Assembly: GCA_947089135.1 (NCBI GenBank)
Contig: CAMUJF010000005.1
Coordinates: 1-64,000, forward strand
Direction of reading: 5' to 3'
DNA: 64,000 bases
Source of the DNA: an uncultured Clostridia bacterium
GTDB lineage: Bacteria; Bacillota; Clostridia; Oscillospirales; Ruminococcaceae
Numbering within the stretch: the first letter of the stretch is position 1; the number at the start of each line of letters is the position of its first letter. The position numbers and the translations under genes are program-made. Shown here in pieces: positions 53,441 to 63,833 of this stretch. Under the pieces are notes generated by a model. That model saw nothing but the letters and a program-made list of their open reading frames with translations. It had not been told where the DNA came from and ran no database searches.

Positions 53441-54169
53441 TCATTTTTCTCCTACCGCACTTCTGATAGCACGAAGCTCCTCAGCGGTAAGCTCTCTGTA
53501 AGCTCCCGGTTTAAGCATACCTAGCCTCAAAGGACCGATAGCAGTTCTCTTAAGTCTTGCTACTTCAAGACCCACAGCCTCGCACATTTTGCGAATCTGA
53601 CGATTCCTGCCCTCTCGGATAACGATCTGAAGCACCACCCTGCCCTGTTCCTGAACAAGAACGTCTACTGCCGCCGGAAGAGTTTTCCTGCCGTCTATCT
53701 CGACACCCGCCGAAAGCCGCGCAAGCTGATCCTCGCTTACCGGCGGACGAACCGTTACACGGTAAGTTTTGGACACATGGCGGCTGGGGTGCATAATATC
53801 ATTTGAAAATTTTCCATCGTTTGTAAACAGCAGCAGACCTTCGGAATTTCTGTCAAGTCTGCCCACCGGATACACTCTTGCGGGAAAATCCTTCAGAAGC
53901 TCGGTAACACAACGCCTGTCAAGCTCGTCCGACATAGTTGTAACGTATCCGCGCGGCTTGTTGAGCATTATATAGTATTTTTCACGTTTTTTTGCTATTG
54001 GCAGTTTTTCACCGTCAATAGCAATAATATCCTTAACAGTTGCTCCGTCGCCGATATGGGCGGCTCTGCCGTTGACCGTGACCTTGCCCTGCTTTATTAG
54101 TTCCTCAGCTTTTCTGCGGGAACACATTCCGCTTTCCGCAATAAGCTTCTGAAGTCTGACTTTTTCCAC
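53441..54169 (-). CDS. Pseudouridine synthase, RsuA/RluB family
   Basis: The 242-residue protein has an N-terminal S4 RNA-binding domain (LQKLIAESGMCSRRKAEELI) and a pseudouridine synthase domain with the catalytic aspartate in PVGRLDRNSEGLLL, plus REGRNRQIRKMCEAVG. It should modify rRNA, as RluB does in 23S. The GTG at 54169 follows AAGGAG; 13 codons of open frame before it overlap the ribosome site and come close to the dacF stop. Confidence 0.9.
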   Translation of the reverse strand: MEKVRLQKLIAESGMCSRRKAEELIKQGKVTVNGRAAHIGDGATVKDIIAIDGEKLPIAKKREKYYIMLNKPRGYVTTMSDELDRRCVTELLKDFPARVYPVGRLDRNSEGLLLFTNDGKFSNDIMHPSRHVSKTYRVTVRPPVSEDQLARLSAGVEIDGRKTLPAAVDVLVQEQGRVVLQIVIREGRNRQIRKMCEAVGLEVARLKRTAIGPLRLGMLKPGAYRELTAEELRAIRSAVGEK

Positions 54170-54183
54170 TTGCCTGCTCCTTT

Positions 54184-55329
54184 TCAGTCTATAATTTGTT
54201 TGAACCACTCCAAGACGTTTTCGTAAACGCTTGGTTTATGCCTGCTGACAACAGCTTCGCAGCCATTCTTTGCAACCATGTTGACGGCGCACATCAGCTT
54301 TCCATTTGCATAAAAATTCACTTTTCCTACAGTTTTTCCCTTTTCAATCGGAGCATATACAAAATCAGGAATCAATGTTTCCGACGTTATCTCAGGCTCC
54401 GCACCATTTACAATAGTATACGAGGGTATATTTTCCAACTCAACGGAAAGCTCTTCGACGGTTCCTCCCGCAGCTTTTATCCGCAGTTCTGAACAGTCAA
54501 AAGATACATTTCGGCTTTCTGTAACAGAAAAACCGTAATCGTACATTTTTTTGTGATCGTTCCAGTCGTCAGAAGCATTCAGTGTAACACAAATAAGTGT
54601 AACCCCGTTCTTTTCTGCAGCCGAAACAAGACACCTTCCCGCCTCGTCGGTAAAGCCCGTTTTTACTCCTATACAGCCATCGTACATAGTTAACAACTTG
54701 TTCGTATTCACAAGCCAGCGTTCGTAAGGCGGATTGCCGAATTTAAGCTTCGCGCGCTTTGTACCGCATATTTCACGGAAATCCTCGTTTCTGAGGGCTT
54801 CCCTCGTAAGCATAGCCATATCATATGCAGTTGAGTAGTGGTTTTCATTGTGCAGTCCCGACGGGGTAACAAAATTCGTGTCCTCAAGACCAATTTTTTC
54901 AGCCCTTTGGTTCATCATCTCCGCAAACTTTTCGGTACTGCCCGCCAGTGTTACAGCTGTTTGGTTAGCGGCGTCGTTTCCTGACGGAAGCAGCATACCG
55001 TAGCAAAGCGCACGTTTGGTAACTACATCATCTTCACATAACCCCATGGACGAGCCCTCCACCATGATAGCCTCATTGTCCACTCTGAACGGTGTGTCCA
55101 GATCGCCGCTTTCAAGCAAAAGCAGTGCGGACATTATCTTTGTGGTACTTGCCATAGGAAGTCTTTGCTTCTCGTTTTTTTCGGCGATGACAGTTCCTGT
55201 CTGAGCGTCTATCAGTATCGCCGCCTTTGCGGAAAGTCCCGCCAGAGAAACGGCTTCGACTTTCGGTGCGAACGGAAGAATTACCGCCGCCGAAAGCAAT
55301 GTGCCTATAATACGTTTAACTTGTTTCAT
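54184..55329 (-). CDS. D-alanyl-D-alanine carboxypeptidase (DacF-like)
   Basis: The 381-residue protein has a signal peptide ending near KVEAVS and a penicillin-binding catalytic domain with S-x-x-K in MASTTKIMSA, SGN in LPSGNDAANQ and KTG in GVKTGFTDEAG. It trims D-alanine from peptidoglycan stems. The C-terminal part is the PBP5-like beta domain with an amphipathic end (VLEWFKQIID) that would bind the membrane. The ATG at 55329 has GGAGG five bases before it. Confidence 0.93.
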   Translation of the reverse strand: MKQVKRIIGTLLSAAVILPFAPKVEAVSLAGLSAKAAILIDAQTGTVIAEKNEKQRLPMASTTKIMSALLLLESGDLDTPFRVDNEAIMVEGSSMGLCEDDVVTKRALCYGMLLPSGNDAANQTAVTLAGSTEKFAEMMNQRAEKIGLEDTNFVTPSGLHNENHYSTAYDMAMLTREALRNEDFREICGTKRAKLKFGNPPYERWLVNTNKLLTMYDGCIGVKTGFTDEAGRCLVSAAEKNGVTLICVTLNASDDWNDHKKMYDYGFSVTESRNVSFDCSELRIKAAGGTVEELSVELENIPSYTIVNGAEPEITSETLIPDFVYAPIEKGKTVGKVNFYANGKLMCAVNMVAKNGCEAVVSRHKPSVYENVLEWFKQIID

Positions 55330-55389
55330 ACAAACCTCCAAAGGAATATTTACATAATATCTTATGGAGTCTGTATGCAAAATATTTAG

Positions 55390-55863
55390 TTAAAAGTCAA
55401 ATCCTTCAGTGTTAATTTCAACCTTTTCTATCTCAGGCTCGGAGGAATCCGATGGAGCGGAAATATCCTCAACATTTATAGGGTCGTTGGAATCTTTATC
55501 CTTTTTCTTTGAAAACATTGCCTGTATTTTTGAAATAAGCTCGGGAACAGCGCTGACTATAGCGTTTGCCGAAGAATTTCCGGAGCCCAACTCCAAAAGC
55601 TTAACGTCCTCGCCCGAAACCACAATAAACGCCAGAGGATTTATAGTTACTCCTCCTCCGCTGCCGCCGCCGAAAAATTCCTTTTCACTTTTGGACGGCA
55701 GATCGGAACCTCCGGCAGCAAATCCGTAGGAAACCTTTGAAACTGGAATAACTGTTATCCCTCCATCAATCTTTATAGGTTTTCCTATTACTGTATCCGA
55801 GTCGGACAGTTCGTGAATCTTTCCAATTGCAGATGAGACCAGATCTTTTACCTTTGTATCCAT
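55390..55863 (-). CDS. ytfJ: GerW/YtfJ-family spore protein
   Basis: The 157-residue protein matches the GerW family: VIGKPIKIDGGITVIPVSKVSYGFAAGG is its core, then the glycine-rich loop GGGSGGGV. GerW is an inner spore protein needed for normal germination in Bacillus. The upstream DUF2953 gene is the usual neighbour (ytfI-ytfJ). The tail is acidic. The ATG at 55863 has AAGGAG at a normal distance; the ATG two codons earlier is too close to it. Confidence 0.9.
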   Translation of the reverse strand: MDTKVKDLVSSAIGKIHELSDSDTVIGKPIKIDGGITVIPVSKVSYGFAAGGSDLPSKSEKEFFGGGSGGGVTINPLAFIVVSGEDVKLLELGSGNSSANAIVSAVPELISKIQAMFSKKKDKDSNDPINVEDISAPSDSSEPEIEKVEINTEGFDF

Positions 55864-55878
55864 TTTCATTCTCCTTTA

Positions 55879-56637
55879 TTATAGTTGAGCAGCTGTCTCA
55901 TTGGACTGCCGCTTGTCTGACTTTCCCATTATACTTTTATAGTTTTTTATAAACCCTCCGAGAATACCCAGTACAGCCGCAAGAAGCGTTGACGGTCTTG
56001 CCGTAATATCAGCAGCAGCGTCGTACACAGACTTTTTTCCGTCAAAATCACAAGAAATATCAACCGACTTTATCCCTGTGCGGAACAGCGTGCTTACTAA
56101 TGAAATACCGTTGTAAACAGCAGCGCTTACCGTTCCGTAGTTTACCGCCGTTTTGCAGGCGTCCTCCCCCGCAATTACAAAATCAATCATAAGGTTTTCA
56201 ATGTAAATATGTGTAAATATCCTCCTGAGCCGTTTCTCTGAGAAACCCCATATTATCTTGATCTTTTCGATAAGCTCCGACAGATTGTCAAGCTTGTCAG
56301 ACAGCTTTTCCTTTTGCTTTTTTTCAGATGAAATCTCTTCCGTATTATTTTTAAAATCTGTATGAACATTTTCGGAAATTTTCTCGTTTTTTTCTGATTT
56401 TACAATTTTCTCTTCCGCTTCATTTTCTGATGAAATATCGCCTTTATTTTTTTTTCTGCTGTTATCATGTTTTGTTTTCGCAGGATTCTTTTTCTTCATT
56501 GGATAAATAGTGAACCAAAGATATTTCAGTTTGAAATCAAGTTCACCGCCAATGTACCGTATACGCACGCGAAGCTTCACATTAAGAACCAACATCAAAA
56601 ACAGTATTATAGCGGCGATTACTATCAAAGCTGTCAA
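55879..56637 (-). CDS. DUF2953 membrane protein (YtfI-like)
   Basis: The 252-residue protein has an N-terminal membrane helix (residues 2-20), a highly charged K/E/S-rich stretch (about 50-115), and a C-terminal region matching DUF2953 (GEDACKTAVNYGTVSAAVYN and DISCDFDGKKS). The family almost always sits next to GerW and probably works with it in spores. The likely start is a TTG with GGGTG seven bases upstream; no better start is visible. Confidence 0.82.
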   Translation of the reverse strand: MTALIVIAAIILFLMLVLNVKLRVRIRYIGGELDFKLKYLWFTIYPMKKKNPAKTKHDNSRKKNKGDISSENEAEEKIVKSEKNEKISENVHTDFKNNTEEISSEKKQKEKLSDKLDNLSELIEKIKIIWGFSEKRLRRIFTHIYIENLMIDFVIAGEDACKTAVNYGTVSAAVYNGISLVSTLFRTGIKSVDISCDFDGKKSVYDAAADITARPSTLLAAVLGILGGFIKNYKSIMGKSDKRQSNETAAQL

Positions 56638-56651
56638 TGCCGTTCACCCTT

Positions 56652-57254
56652 TCACACATCAGAAATGCCAGCGTCGTCCGAGACTTCCTCTGAACCGTCT
56701 TTGTCATCGGAAATAAGTATCTCGTCAAAACTTACCTGTCCGTCTGAATCCGGCAATGCAGGCAGGTCGTCCAGAGAGGAAAGCTGAAAGCACCTCAAAA
56801 AAGCGGAAGTTGTTTTATAAGCAATAGGCTTTCCAGGAACATCAAGACGTCCCGCCTCCTCAAGAAGATTTTTCTCAACAAGAGAATTGACAACGCTTGA
56901 ACTGTCTATACCTCTGACGTGCTCTACAAAGCCTTTTGTTACAGGCTGATTGTAAGCTATTATGGTAAGTACTTCCATTGCAGCGGGAGAAAGTGGGGTA
57001 TTTTTTTTCGACTCCAGCGCAGCTCTTACATAGTCGAAAAATTCGGCTTTTACCGCAAGCTGGTAACTGTTTCCAAGTTTTAGCACTGTAAGCGCGCTTC
57101 CCGTGGATTCGTATCTGTCTATTAAAAGCTGAACAAGCTTCTCCGGCATATCAGACTCTACTCCCGCCGCAGCGCAAAGCTTTTCGGCTTCAATGGGCTC
57201 CCCATGGGCGAAAAGTATAGCTTCAACCGCGGAAATACCCTCGTTTATCTTCAT
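56652..57254 (-). CDS. scpB: Segregation and condensation protein B
   Basis: The 200-residue protein has two winged-helix domains. Typical blocks are AVEAILFAHGEPIEAEKL, the SPAAMEVLTIIAYNQPVTK motif and GRPxxY-like GKPIAYKTT near the end of the core. It partners with ScpA and the SMC ATPase to organise chromosomes. The ATG overlaps the scpA stop by four bases. The C-terminal 40 residues are very acidic. Confidence 0.94.
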   Translation of the reverse strand: MKINEGISAVEAILFAHGEPIEAEKLCAAAGVESDMPEKLVQLLIDRYESTGSALTVLKLGNSYQLAVKAEFFDYVRAALESKKNTPLSPAAMEVLTIIAYNQPVTKGFVEHVRGIDSSSVVNSLVEKNLLEEAGRLDVPGKPIAYKTTSAFLRCFQLSSLDDLPALPDSDGQVSFDEILISDDKDGSEEVSDDAGISDV

Positions 57255-58003
57255 GAATATGAAACCCCCGTTTCAGTTTGATCGGACTGTTTCGATTGAA
57301 CCTTGCTGTGCTCTCTGTTAAATGTTATTACTGTATTGTCATCATTCAGCATTATTCTTCCTGATTTTGTAAGCTCCAGTACGGCCAAAAAAACCGCTAC
57401 GCGTTCGGAACGGTCGGTCAATCCCGCAAATAAGCCGTCCATAAAACAGCTTCCCGATTTGTAAAGCTTCCTGAGAACAAAAATAATTTTAGACGTTACT
57501 GAAACAATTTTTTTCTTTACAATAGTATTGAACGCTTCTGTTTTCACCTTTTCCTCCGGAGGCTTTATCTGTATTTTCATGTAAGCGTCCAAGAGCTCCT
57601 GCGGGTCGTGAATGATCGGATAAGTGTTGTCAAACTCTATTTTGAGCTGTCCCCGCACCGCAAAAACATTGCCGATATAGCGCTCTTTCATAATTTCCGC
57701 CGTCTTTTTGCAAAGCGAATACTCGATAAGTCTTCCCTGCAGCTCTTTTTTGAGCTGTTCAGCTTCCTCTTTTTGAGGAAGCAGCGACACCGTCTTGATG
57801 TACACTAATCTTGCCGCCATTTCAAGAAATTCACCGGCGATCTCCATGTTCTGTTCTGACATACGGCTTATATATTCCAGATACTGATTAAGAAGCTCTG
57901 TTATCGGAATATCGTTAATATTCAGCTTATGCTTTGATATCAAATGAAGCAGCAGATCCAGCGGACCCTCGAAAACTTCAAGCTTGAATGAGATCTGCTC
58001 CAT
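57251..58003 (-). CDS. scpA: Segregation and condensation protein A (kleisin)
   Basis: The 250-residue kleisin bridges the SMC heads. The N-terminal block FEGPLDLLLHLISKHKLNINDIPI is diagnostic, followed by EMAARLVYIKT and the C-terminal winged helix FLAVLELTKSGRI. It starts immediately after the site-2 protease stop codon. Confidence 0.94.
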   Translation of the reverse strand: MEQISFKLEVFEGPLDLLLHLISKHKLNINDIPITELLNQYLEYISRMSEQNMEIAGEFLEMAARLVYIKTVSLLPQKEEAEQLKKELQGRLIEYSLCKKTAEIMKERYIGNVFAVRGQLKIEFDNTYPIIHDPQELLDAYMKIQIKPPEEKVKTEAFNTIVKKKIVSVTSKIIFVLRKLYKSGSCFMDGLFAGLTDRSERVAVFLAVLELTKSGRIMLNDDNTVITFNREHSKVQSKQSDQTETGVSYS

Positions 58004-58657
58004 TTAGCTACCTCGAATCATCATAAGAATATCTACCCATATAGAAAGACGGTTCATAAGATCGAACGCCTTTTGCTGCAAAAAATAAAGAGGTTTATCA
58101 AGAAATCCCAACCATATTGACAGAAAGAGAATTCCAAAAATAACATTTTCATACTTCATGACCTTAAAATACAGCTTTTCAGGCAAAACAAGGTTAAATA
58201 TCCTGGAACCGTCCAAAGGCGGAACAGGCAATAAATTAAACACAGCCAGTCCTAGATTGAGTATCGTTGCGTACCAAAAAACGTCTGCAAGAGCGTCCAT
58301 ATAGGAATTTCCGTAGCTGCTGTATGTCAGTATTTTACATATTATAATGGAAACATATGACATAAGAACATTTGAAAGAGGTCCCGCCAGCGATGATACC
58401 GCCATTCCGACCTTACGGTTCTTAAAGTTATTCGCATTTATCGGAACAGGCTTTGCCCAGCCGAAGCCTGCAAGCAACATGAACACTGTACCAAACAGAT
58501 CAAGATGCCGAAGCGGATTAAGCGATATCCGTCCCTGATTTTTTGCAGTATCGTCGCCAAGCCAGTGTGCTGCAAGCGCATGAGCGCACTCATGCACCGG
58601 AAAAGCTGTCAACAGCACAATGCCATGCATAACAAGTTCAATGATTCTATCCTGCAT
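58004..58657 (-). CDS. Site-2 protease family (M50) membrane metalloprotease
   Basis: The 217-residue protein has about five membrane helices, the zinc motif H-E-x-x-H in VHECAHALAAHWLGDDTA and the third ligand region NLLPVPPLDGSRIF. This short form lacks PDZ or CBS domains and resembles YwhC. No good ribosome site sits directly before the ATG; AAAGGAGAGG lies about 28 bases upstream, with a hairpin between. It is the first gene of the scpAB-gerW operon. Confidence 0.9.
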   Translation of the reverse strand: MQDRIIELVMHGIVLLTAFPVHECAHALAAHWLGDDTAKNQGRISLNPLRHLDLFGTVFMLLAGFGWAKPVPINANNFKNRKVGMAVSSLAGPLSNVLMSYVSIIICKILTYSSYGNSYMDALADVFWYATILNLGLAVFNLLPVPPLDGSRIFNLVLPEKLYFKVMKYENVIFGILFLSIWLGFLDKPLYFLQQKAFDLMNRLSIWVDILMMIRGS

Positions 58658-58668
58658 AAATTATGTAC

Positions 58669-58684
58669 GCTTTGTAAACAAAGC
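58669..58684 (-). promoter_or_regulatory. Hairpin between ribosome site and start of the site-2 protease
   Basis: On the minus strand, GCTTTG-TTTA-CAAAGC is a perfect 6-bp stem with a 4-base loop. It sits between AAAGGAGAGG and the ATG and would bring the two to a normal distance if folded. Confidence 0.5.
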
Positions 58685-58721
58685 CTCTCCTTTTTCGGCG
58701 TAAAGTTCAAAATCAACATTT

Positions 58722-58750
58722 ATTATAGCATATTTCAATTAAAAATACAA
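58722..58750 (-). promoter_or_regulatory. Promoter of the site-2 protease/scpAB operon
   Basis: On the minus strand: TTGTAT (58750-58745), 17 bp, TATAAT (58727-58722). Confidence 0.78.
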
Positions 58751-58810
58751 GGATATTTCTTAACATTTCCAAAAAAACTTTATTTTTTTTAACTTTTTTT
58801 CAAAAAACAC

Positions 58811-58839
58811 TTGCAATTCCAAAGCAGTTGTGATAAAAT
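58811..58839 (+). promoter_or_regulatory. Promoter of rpmB
   Basis: TTGCAA (58811-58816), 17 bp, TAAAAT (58834-58839), 48 bases before the start codon. Confidence 0.7.
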
Positions 58840-58887
58840 AGTAACGTTGACTTTATACAATGATATTGAAAAGGAGGTGTAACCCCC

Positions 58888-59076
58888 ATGGCAAAGTGCG
58901 ATATTTGCGGAAAGGGTGTTGCTTTCGGTATTAAGGTTTCCCACTCACATCATCGCTCCAACAGAACCTGGAAACCCAACGTTAAGCGTGTAAAAGCTAT
59001 TGTTGACGGTACTCCTAAGCATATTTATGTATGTACAAGATGTCTCCGTTCCAATAAGGTTACAAGAGCTATATAA
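58888..59076 (+). CDS. rpmB: Ribosomal protein bL28
   Basis: The 62-residue protein matches L28: MAKCDICGKG with a zinc-type C-x2-C pair, SHSHHRSNRTWKPNV, and a second C near the end in VCTRCLRSNKV, making four cysteines (the C+ form). A very strong AAGGAGGTG lies upstream. It has its own promoter and terminator. Confidence 0.96.
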   Translation: MAKCDICGKGVAFGIKVSHSHHRSNRTWKPNVKRVKAIVDGTPKHIYVCTRCLRSNKVTRAI

Positions 59077-59097
59077 CATATCCGTAATAAACCACAC

Positions 59098-59130
59098 AAA
59101 CGGCGATTCCGAAAGGAAACGCCGTTTTTT
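59098..59130 (+). terminator. Terminator after rpmB
   Basis: AAACGGCG (59098-59105) pairs with CGCCGTTT, followed by a T-run to 59130. The loop includes TTCCGAAAGGAA, a second small stem. Confidence 0.85.
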
Positions 59131-59227
59131 ATTTATTGAACCTGTCAACGGTCAGCAGTCTATTTCAATTGCAATGCCGTTAATATTATTCACGTATGCG
59201 TAGCATACTTTTGAGCGGTAAAAGCAG

Positions 59228-61225
<1,998 letters not shown>

Positions 61226-61266
61226 TTATCAATTGGGGTACTTTAAAATATTCTCCACATTTATGC

Positions 61267-61791
61267 TTATTTATTAATAAATTCTACCAAAGGCTTTAAG
61301 TATTCTTTATCAGTCCAGTCGCATTTATCGTCTCCTACCGCCATTAACGCTTTTTCCCATATCTCGTATTCGCTCGGGTCTTTCTTAGAAACAGCTTTTC
61401 TAAGCATATTGCATAAAGTCCTGTCTGTAATAGACATTTTTTCCATATTCCAGCTTCCGCGACAATAAAACACCGGAATATCCTCTAATCCGTCTTTCAT
61501 ATTATGTTTTACGATTTCTTTAAAAGCGTCCTCATCATAAGGCGACGCACCGCAGCAAAAAACGGCAATTTTCTTACCTTTGAGAGAATCAATATTCTTT
61601 TTCAAAAATGACAGTCCTGTAATGCCCGAAGCATAGATCCCTCCGCCTAAAATAACGGTATCAAAGCTTATTAATTCACTAATGCGGGCTTTTTTTGTTT
61701 CTACGCATGGGAAATCAAGTTCTTCCGAAAGCCAATCCGCATATTTTTTTGCAGCGCCGTATTTGGATTGATACAAAATTACTCCGTTCAT
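61267..61791 (-). CDS. Flavodoxin-domain protein
   Basis: The 174-residue protein opens with VILYQSKYGAAKKYADWL, the FMN-phosphate loop of the flavodoxin fold, then TVILGGGIYASGITG and AVFCCGASP. It is of the protoporphyrinogen-oxidase-like flavodoxin_5 branch rather than a small electron carrier. AAAGGAA precedes the ATG. The XRE regulator gene lies 31 bp upstream on the same strand and probably controls it. Confidence 0.82.
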   Translation of the reverse strand: MNGVILYQSKYGAAKKYADWLSEELDFPCVETKKARISELISFDTVILGGGIYASGITGLSFLKKNIDSLKGKKIAVFCCGASPYDEDAFKEIVKHNMKDGLEDIPVFYCRGSWNMEKMSITDRTLCNMLRKAVSKKDPSEYEIWEKALMAVGDDKCDWTDKEYLKPLVEFINK

Positions 61792-61822
61792 AAAAATGTT
61801 CCTTTCAATGAAAGTTTATTTT

Positions 61823-62377
61823 TTATTCAACAATTTTCGGATTTATAACGCCCTTGACCTTGCAGTTATACTGCAATTGATAGGTACGCTTACCGCTTTT
61901 TACTGCCTCGGCTATTGTCGCGATCTCCTTTTGTATGTCCTCTTTTTCCTTATACCAGCCTAATTCTGTAATATTATCGCCCAAAAGACCTGTGCTGTTC
62001 ACACCTGCAAGAACAAATTTTGGTTCGCGTTTTGTCGGCAGAAGCACAGGCATTACAGAAAATTTGTAACACCTAACCAATATATCCTCATTTTGAATAT
62101 ATATCGCGCTTTCGGCAGGTACCGTCAAACCTTTTTCACTTAAAGCAACAGCGGTTTCATTTTTATCATTCACCGCAGGAGATTTATCCAGCAAAAGCAC
62201 ATCAAGAGAAACGTCCAGCTTTTTGGCAAGGTCGATAAGCTTTTCCGTTTCGGGATAACCCGAACCCTGCTCCCATTTGGACACCGCCTGTCTCGACACA
62301 CCCATTATCTCCGCAAGCTGTTCCTGCGAAAGATATTTTTCTTTCCTCAGTATTTTTAAATTTTCCGCAAAACTCAT
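61823..62377 (-). CDS. XRE-family transcriptional regulator
   Basis: The 184-residue protein has an N-terminal helix-turn-helix of about 60 residues (LRKEKYLSQEQLAEIMGVSRQAVSKWEQG) and a C-terminal domain of about 120 residues I do not recognise, with a PTKREPKF turn and two cysteines. The ATG at 62377 has AAAGGA eight bases upstream; the long frame before it has no ribosome site. GTAC repeats upstream may be its operator. Confidence 0.85.
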   Translation of the reverse strand: MSFAENLKILRKEKYLSQEQLAEIMGVSRQAVSKWEQGSGYPETEKLIDLAKKLDVSLDVLLLDKSPAVNDKNETAVALSEKGLTVPAESAIYIQNEDILVRCYKFSVMPVLLPTKREPKFVLAGVNSTGLLGDNITELGWYKEKEDIQKEIATIAEAVKSGKRTYQLQYNCKVKGVINPKIVE

Positions 62378-62404
62378 AACAATATTCCTTTCGTGTATGT
62401 ATTT

Positions 62405-62453
62405 TTGTACTACAGCCATTTCACGCCAAAAACGTACAAATGGTACAGTACAA
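62405..62453. promoter_or_regulatory. GTAC-rich inverted repeats, possible XRE operator
   Basis: TTGTACT (62405-62411) is repeated inverted as AGTACAA (62447-62453). Two further GTAC cores lie at 62434-62437 and 62443-62446. The set sits 28 to 76 bases upstream of the regulator start, a usual place for self-control. No clear promoter hexamers could be assigned. Confidence 0.4.
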
Positions 62454-62508
62454 GAATACATTAAAGTATTGCGATCATCAACCAACCTTGATTTGCTTTT
62501 CGTCAACT

Positions 62509-62811
62509 TTAAGTTGCAGTCTTGCTAAAATGGCTTATGTACTCCTCCACAAGCCTTTTTTGTTTTTTAATACTGCCGCTGTCCCATTCGCCGAACTTGC
62601 TTTCTATCCATTCACACGGGAACTCTTCGCAAAGTCCGCAGAATTTTACGCCGTGCCTTTCGCAGCATTTGAAAATTTCGCAGCCATTTTCCCACATTGA
62701 AACGCAAATACCGCCGTTTGCAAGACACCCATTGCATTCTTTGTTAATAAAATGTCCGCAGTCGGAGCAATCACCTCCGCATGGGGTTATTTTTGAAAAG
62801 TCGATACTCAT
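62509..62811 (-). CDS. DUF3795 cysteine-rich protein
   Basis: The 100-residue protein has an N-terminal pattern C-x3-C-x2-C (CGGDCSDC), then CNGC, CVSMWENGC, KCC, FCGLC and a closing PCEW. This fits DUF3795, a probable metal- or cluster-binding family without known function. AAGGAGA precedes the ATG. Confidence 0.85.
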   Translation of the reverse strand: MSIDFSKITPCGGDCSDCGHFINKECNGCLANGGICVSMWENGCEIFKCCERHGVKFCGLCEEFPCEWIESKFGEWDSGSIKKQKRLVEEYISHFSKTAT

Positions 62812-62849
62812 CTTACGATCTCCTTAAATCAAAATATTGATAATGATTT

Positions 62850-62868
62850 GGCTTGAACCGCGCTATAT
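62850..62868. repeat. 19-bp direct repeat, left copy
   Basis: GGCTTGAACCGCGCTATAT occurs here and again at 63894-63912, where it is inside the HAD hydrolase coding sequence. The alpha/beta hydrolase gene lies between the copies. This copy is non-coding, nine bases past the hydrolase stop. Confidence 0.8.
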
Positions 62869-62877
62869 TAACGACTA

Positions 62878-63774
62878 TCAAATGCTGTCTACAAATTCAG
62901 TTATTAATTGCGTATATTTTTGCGGAAATTCTACCCATGACAAATGAGCACTTTTTTCAAGCATAACAAATTTACCATTTTCAGAATTTTTACAAAACCA
63001 TTCCTGCTGATCCTTTCCGCACGTCATATCATACTCTCCGACTATAAGCAAGGAGGGCTTTTTGATTTCCGATAACCGACACAGATAATCACAGTAGTAA
63101 TCTCCTTTTGCCAGTAACATTTTTGTAAAATTTATATATTTATACCAATCCTCTTCGGGAACGTCAACCTGAGGAATAAAATCTGTCATATATTTCTCAT
63201 AAACGGCTCTGTCTATAACATGACAAAATTTTTGAAGCTGCTCGTCCATTTCCAAACTCATAGCTTTATCAAACGCTTCTTTCGGCGTAATTGAGTCACT
63301 TAAAATTTCTCTGCATACTTTAACCTTTTCGTCAATGCCGTTTGCTTCGTAAAATGGCAGCGTAGCAGAAGCAATTGTCTTTGATGTTAAAAGTACGTTC
63401 CACATTGGACAATCATAGATAACAGCATCAGTAGCATCAGGATACATATACGCATATTGGCACGCCAGCATTCCTCCGTATGAATGCCCAAGAGGTATCC
63501 AAGAATTTATATCGAGAGCAATTCTCATTTTCTCAATTAATTCAGCTTGATCACGTACACCAAACGCCTCATTTTCAGCCAATGCGTCAGACCTGAAAAC
63601 CCCATACTGATCAAAGCTTATGACGTGATATTTTTCCCCAAAAACCTTTGCCTGATAAGTATATGAAAGGCAGCTTTCTCCAGGCCCTCCATGAAAATAA
63701 ACAATTGTTTTATTTCTTTTACTGCCATATTCCTCATAATATACTTTTTTACCGTCCAAATTAACAAATGACAT
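62878..63774 (-). CDS. Alpha/beta hydrolase, proline-iminopeptidase-like
   Basis: The 298-residue protein has the oxyanion block YFHGGPGESCLS, the nucleophile serine in LGHSYGGMLA, an aspartate in VGEYDMTCG, and the final histidine in EKSAHLSWVE. HGGPG is typical of proline iminopeptidases (peptidase family S33), though DQYGVFRS replaces the usual DQRGxGRS. It has no signal peptide. It is flanked by a 19-bp direct repeat, and may have been inserted between the HAD gene and DUF3795. Confidence 0.85.
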   Translation of the reverse strand: MSFVNLDGKKVYYEEYGSKRNKTIVYFHGGPGESCLSYTYQAKVFGEKYHVISFDQYGVFRSDALAENEAFGVRDQAELIEKMRIALDINSWIPLGHSYGGMLACQYAYMYPDATDAVIYDCPMWNVLLTSKTIASATLPFYEANGIDEKVKVCREILSDSITPKEAFDKAMSLEMDEQLQKFCHVIDRAVYEKYMTDFIPQVDVPEEDWYKYINFTKMLLAKGDYYCDYLCRLSEIKKPSLLIVGEYDMTCGKDQQEWFCKNSENGKFVMLEKSAHLSWVEFPQKYTQLITEFVDSI

Positions 63775-63833
63775 AAAAACCTCCTGTTGATTTTGACAAT
63801 ATAATAATGAATTTCTTGTTTATATACCTTTTG

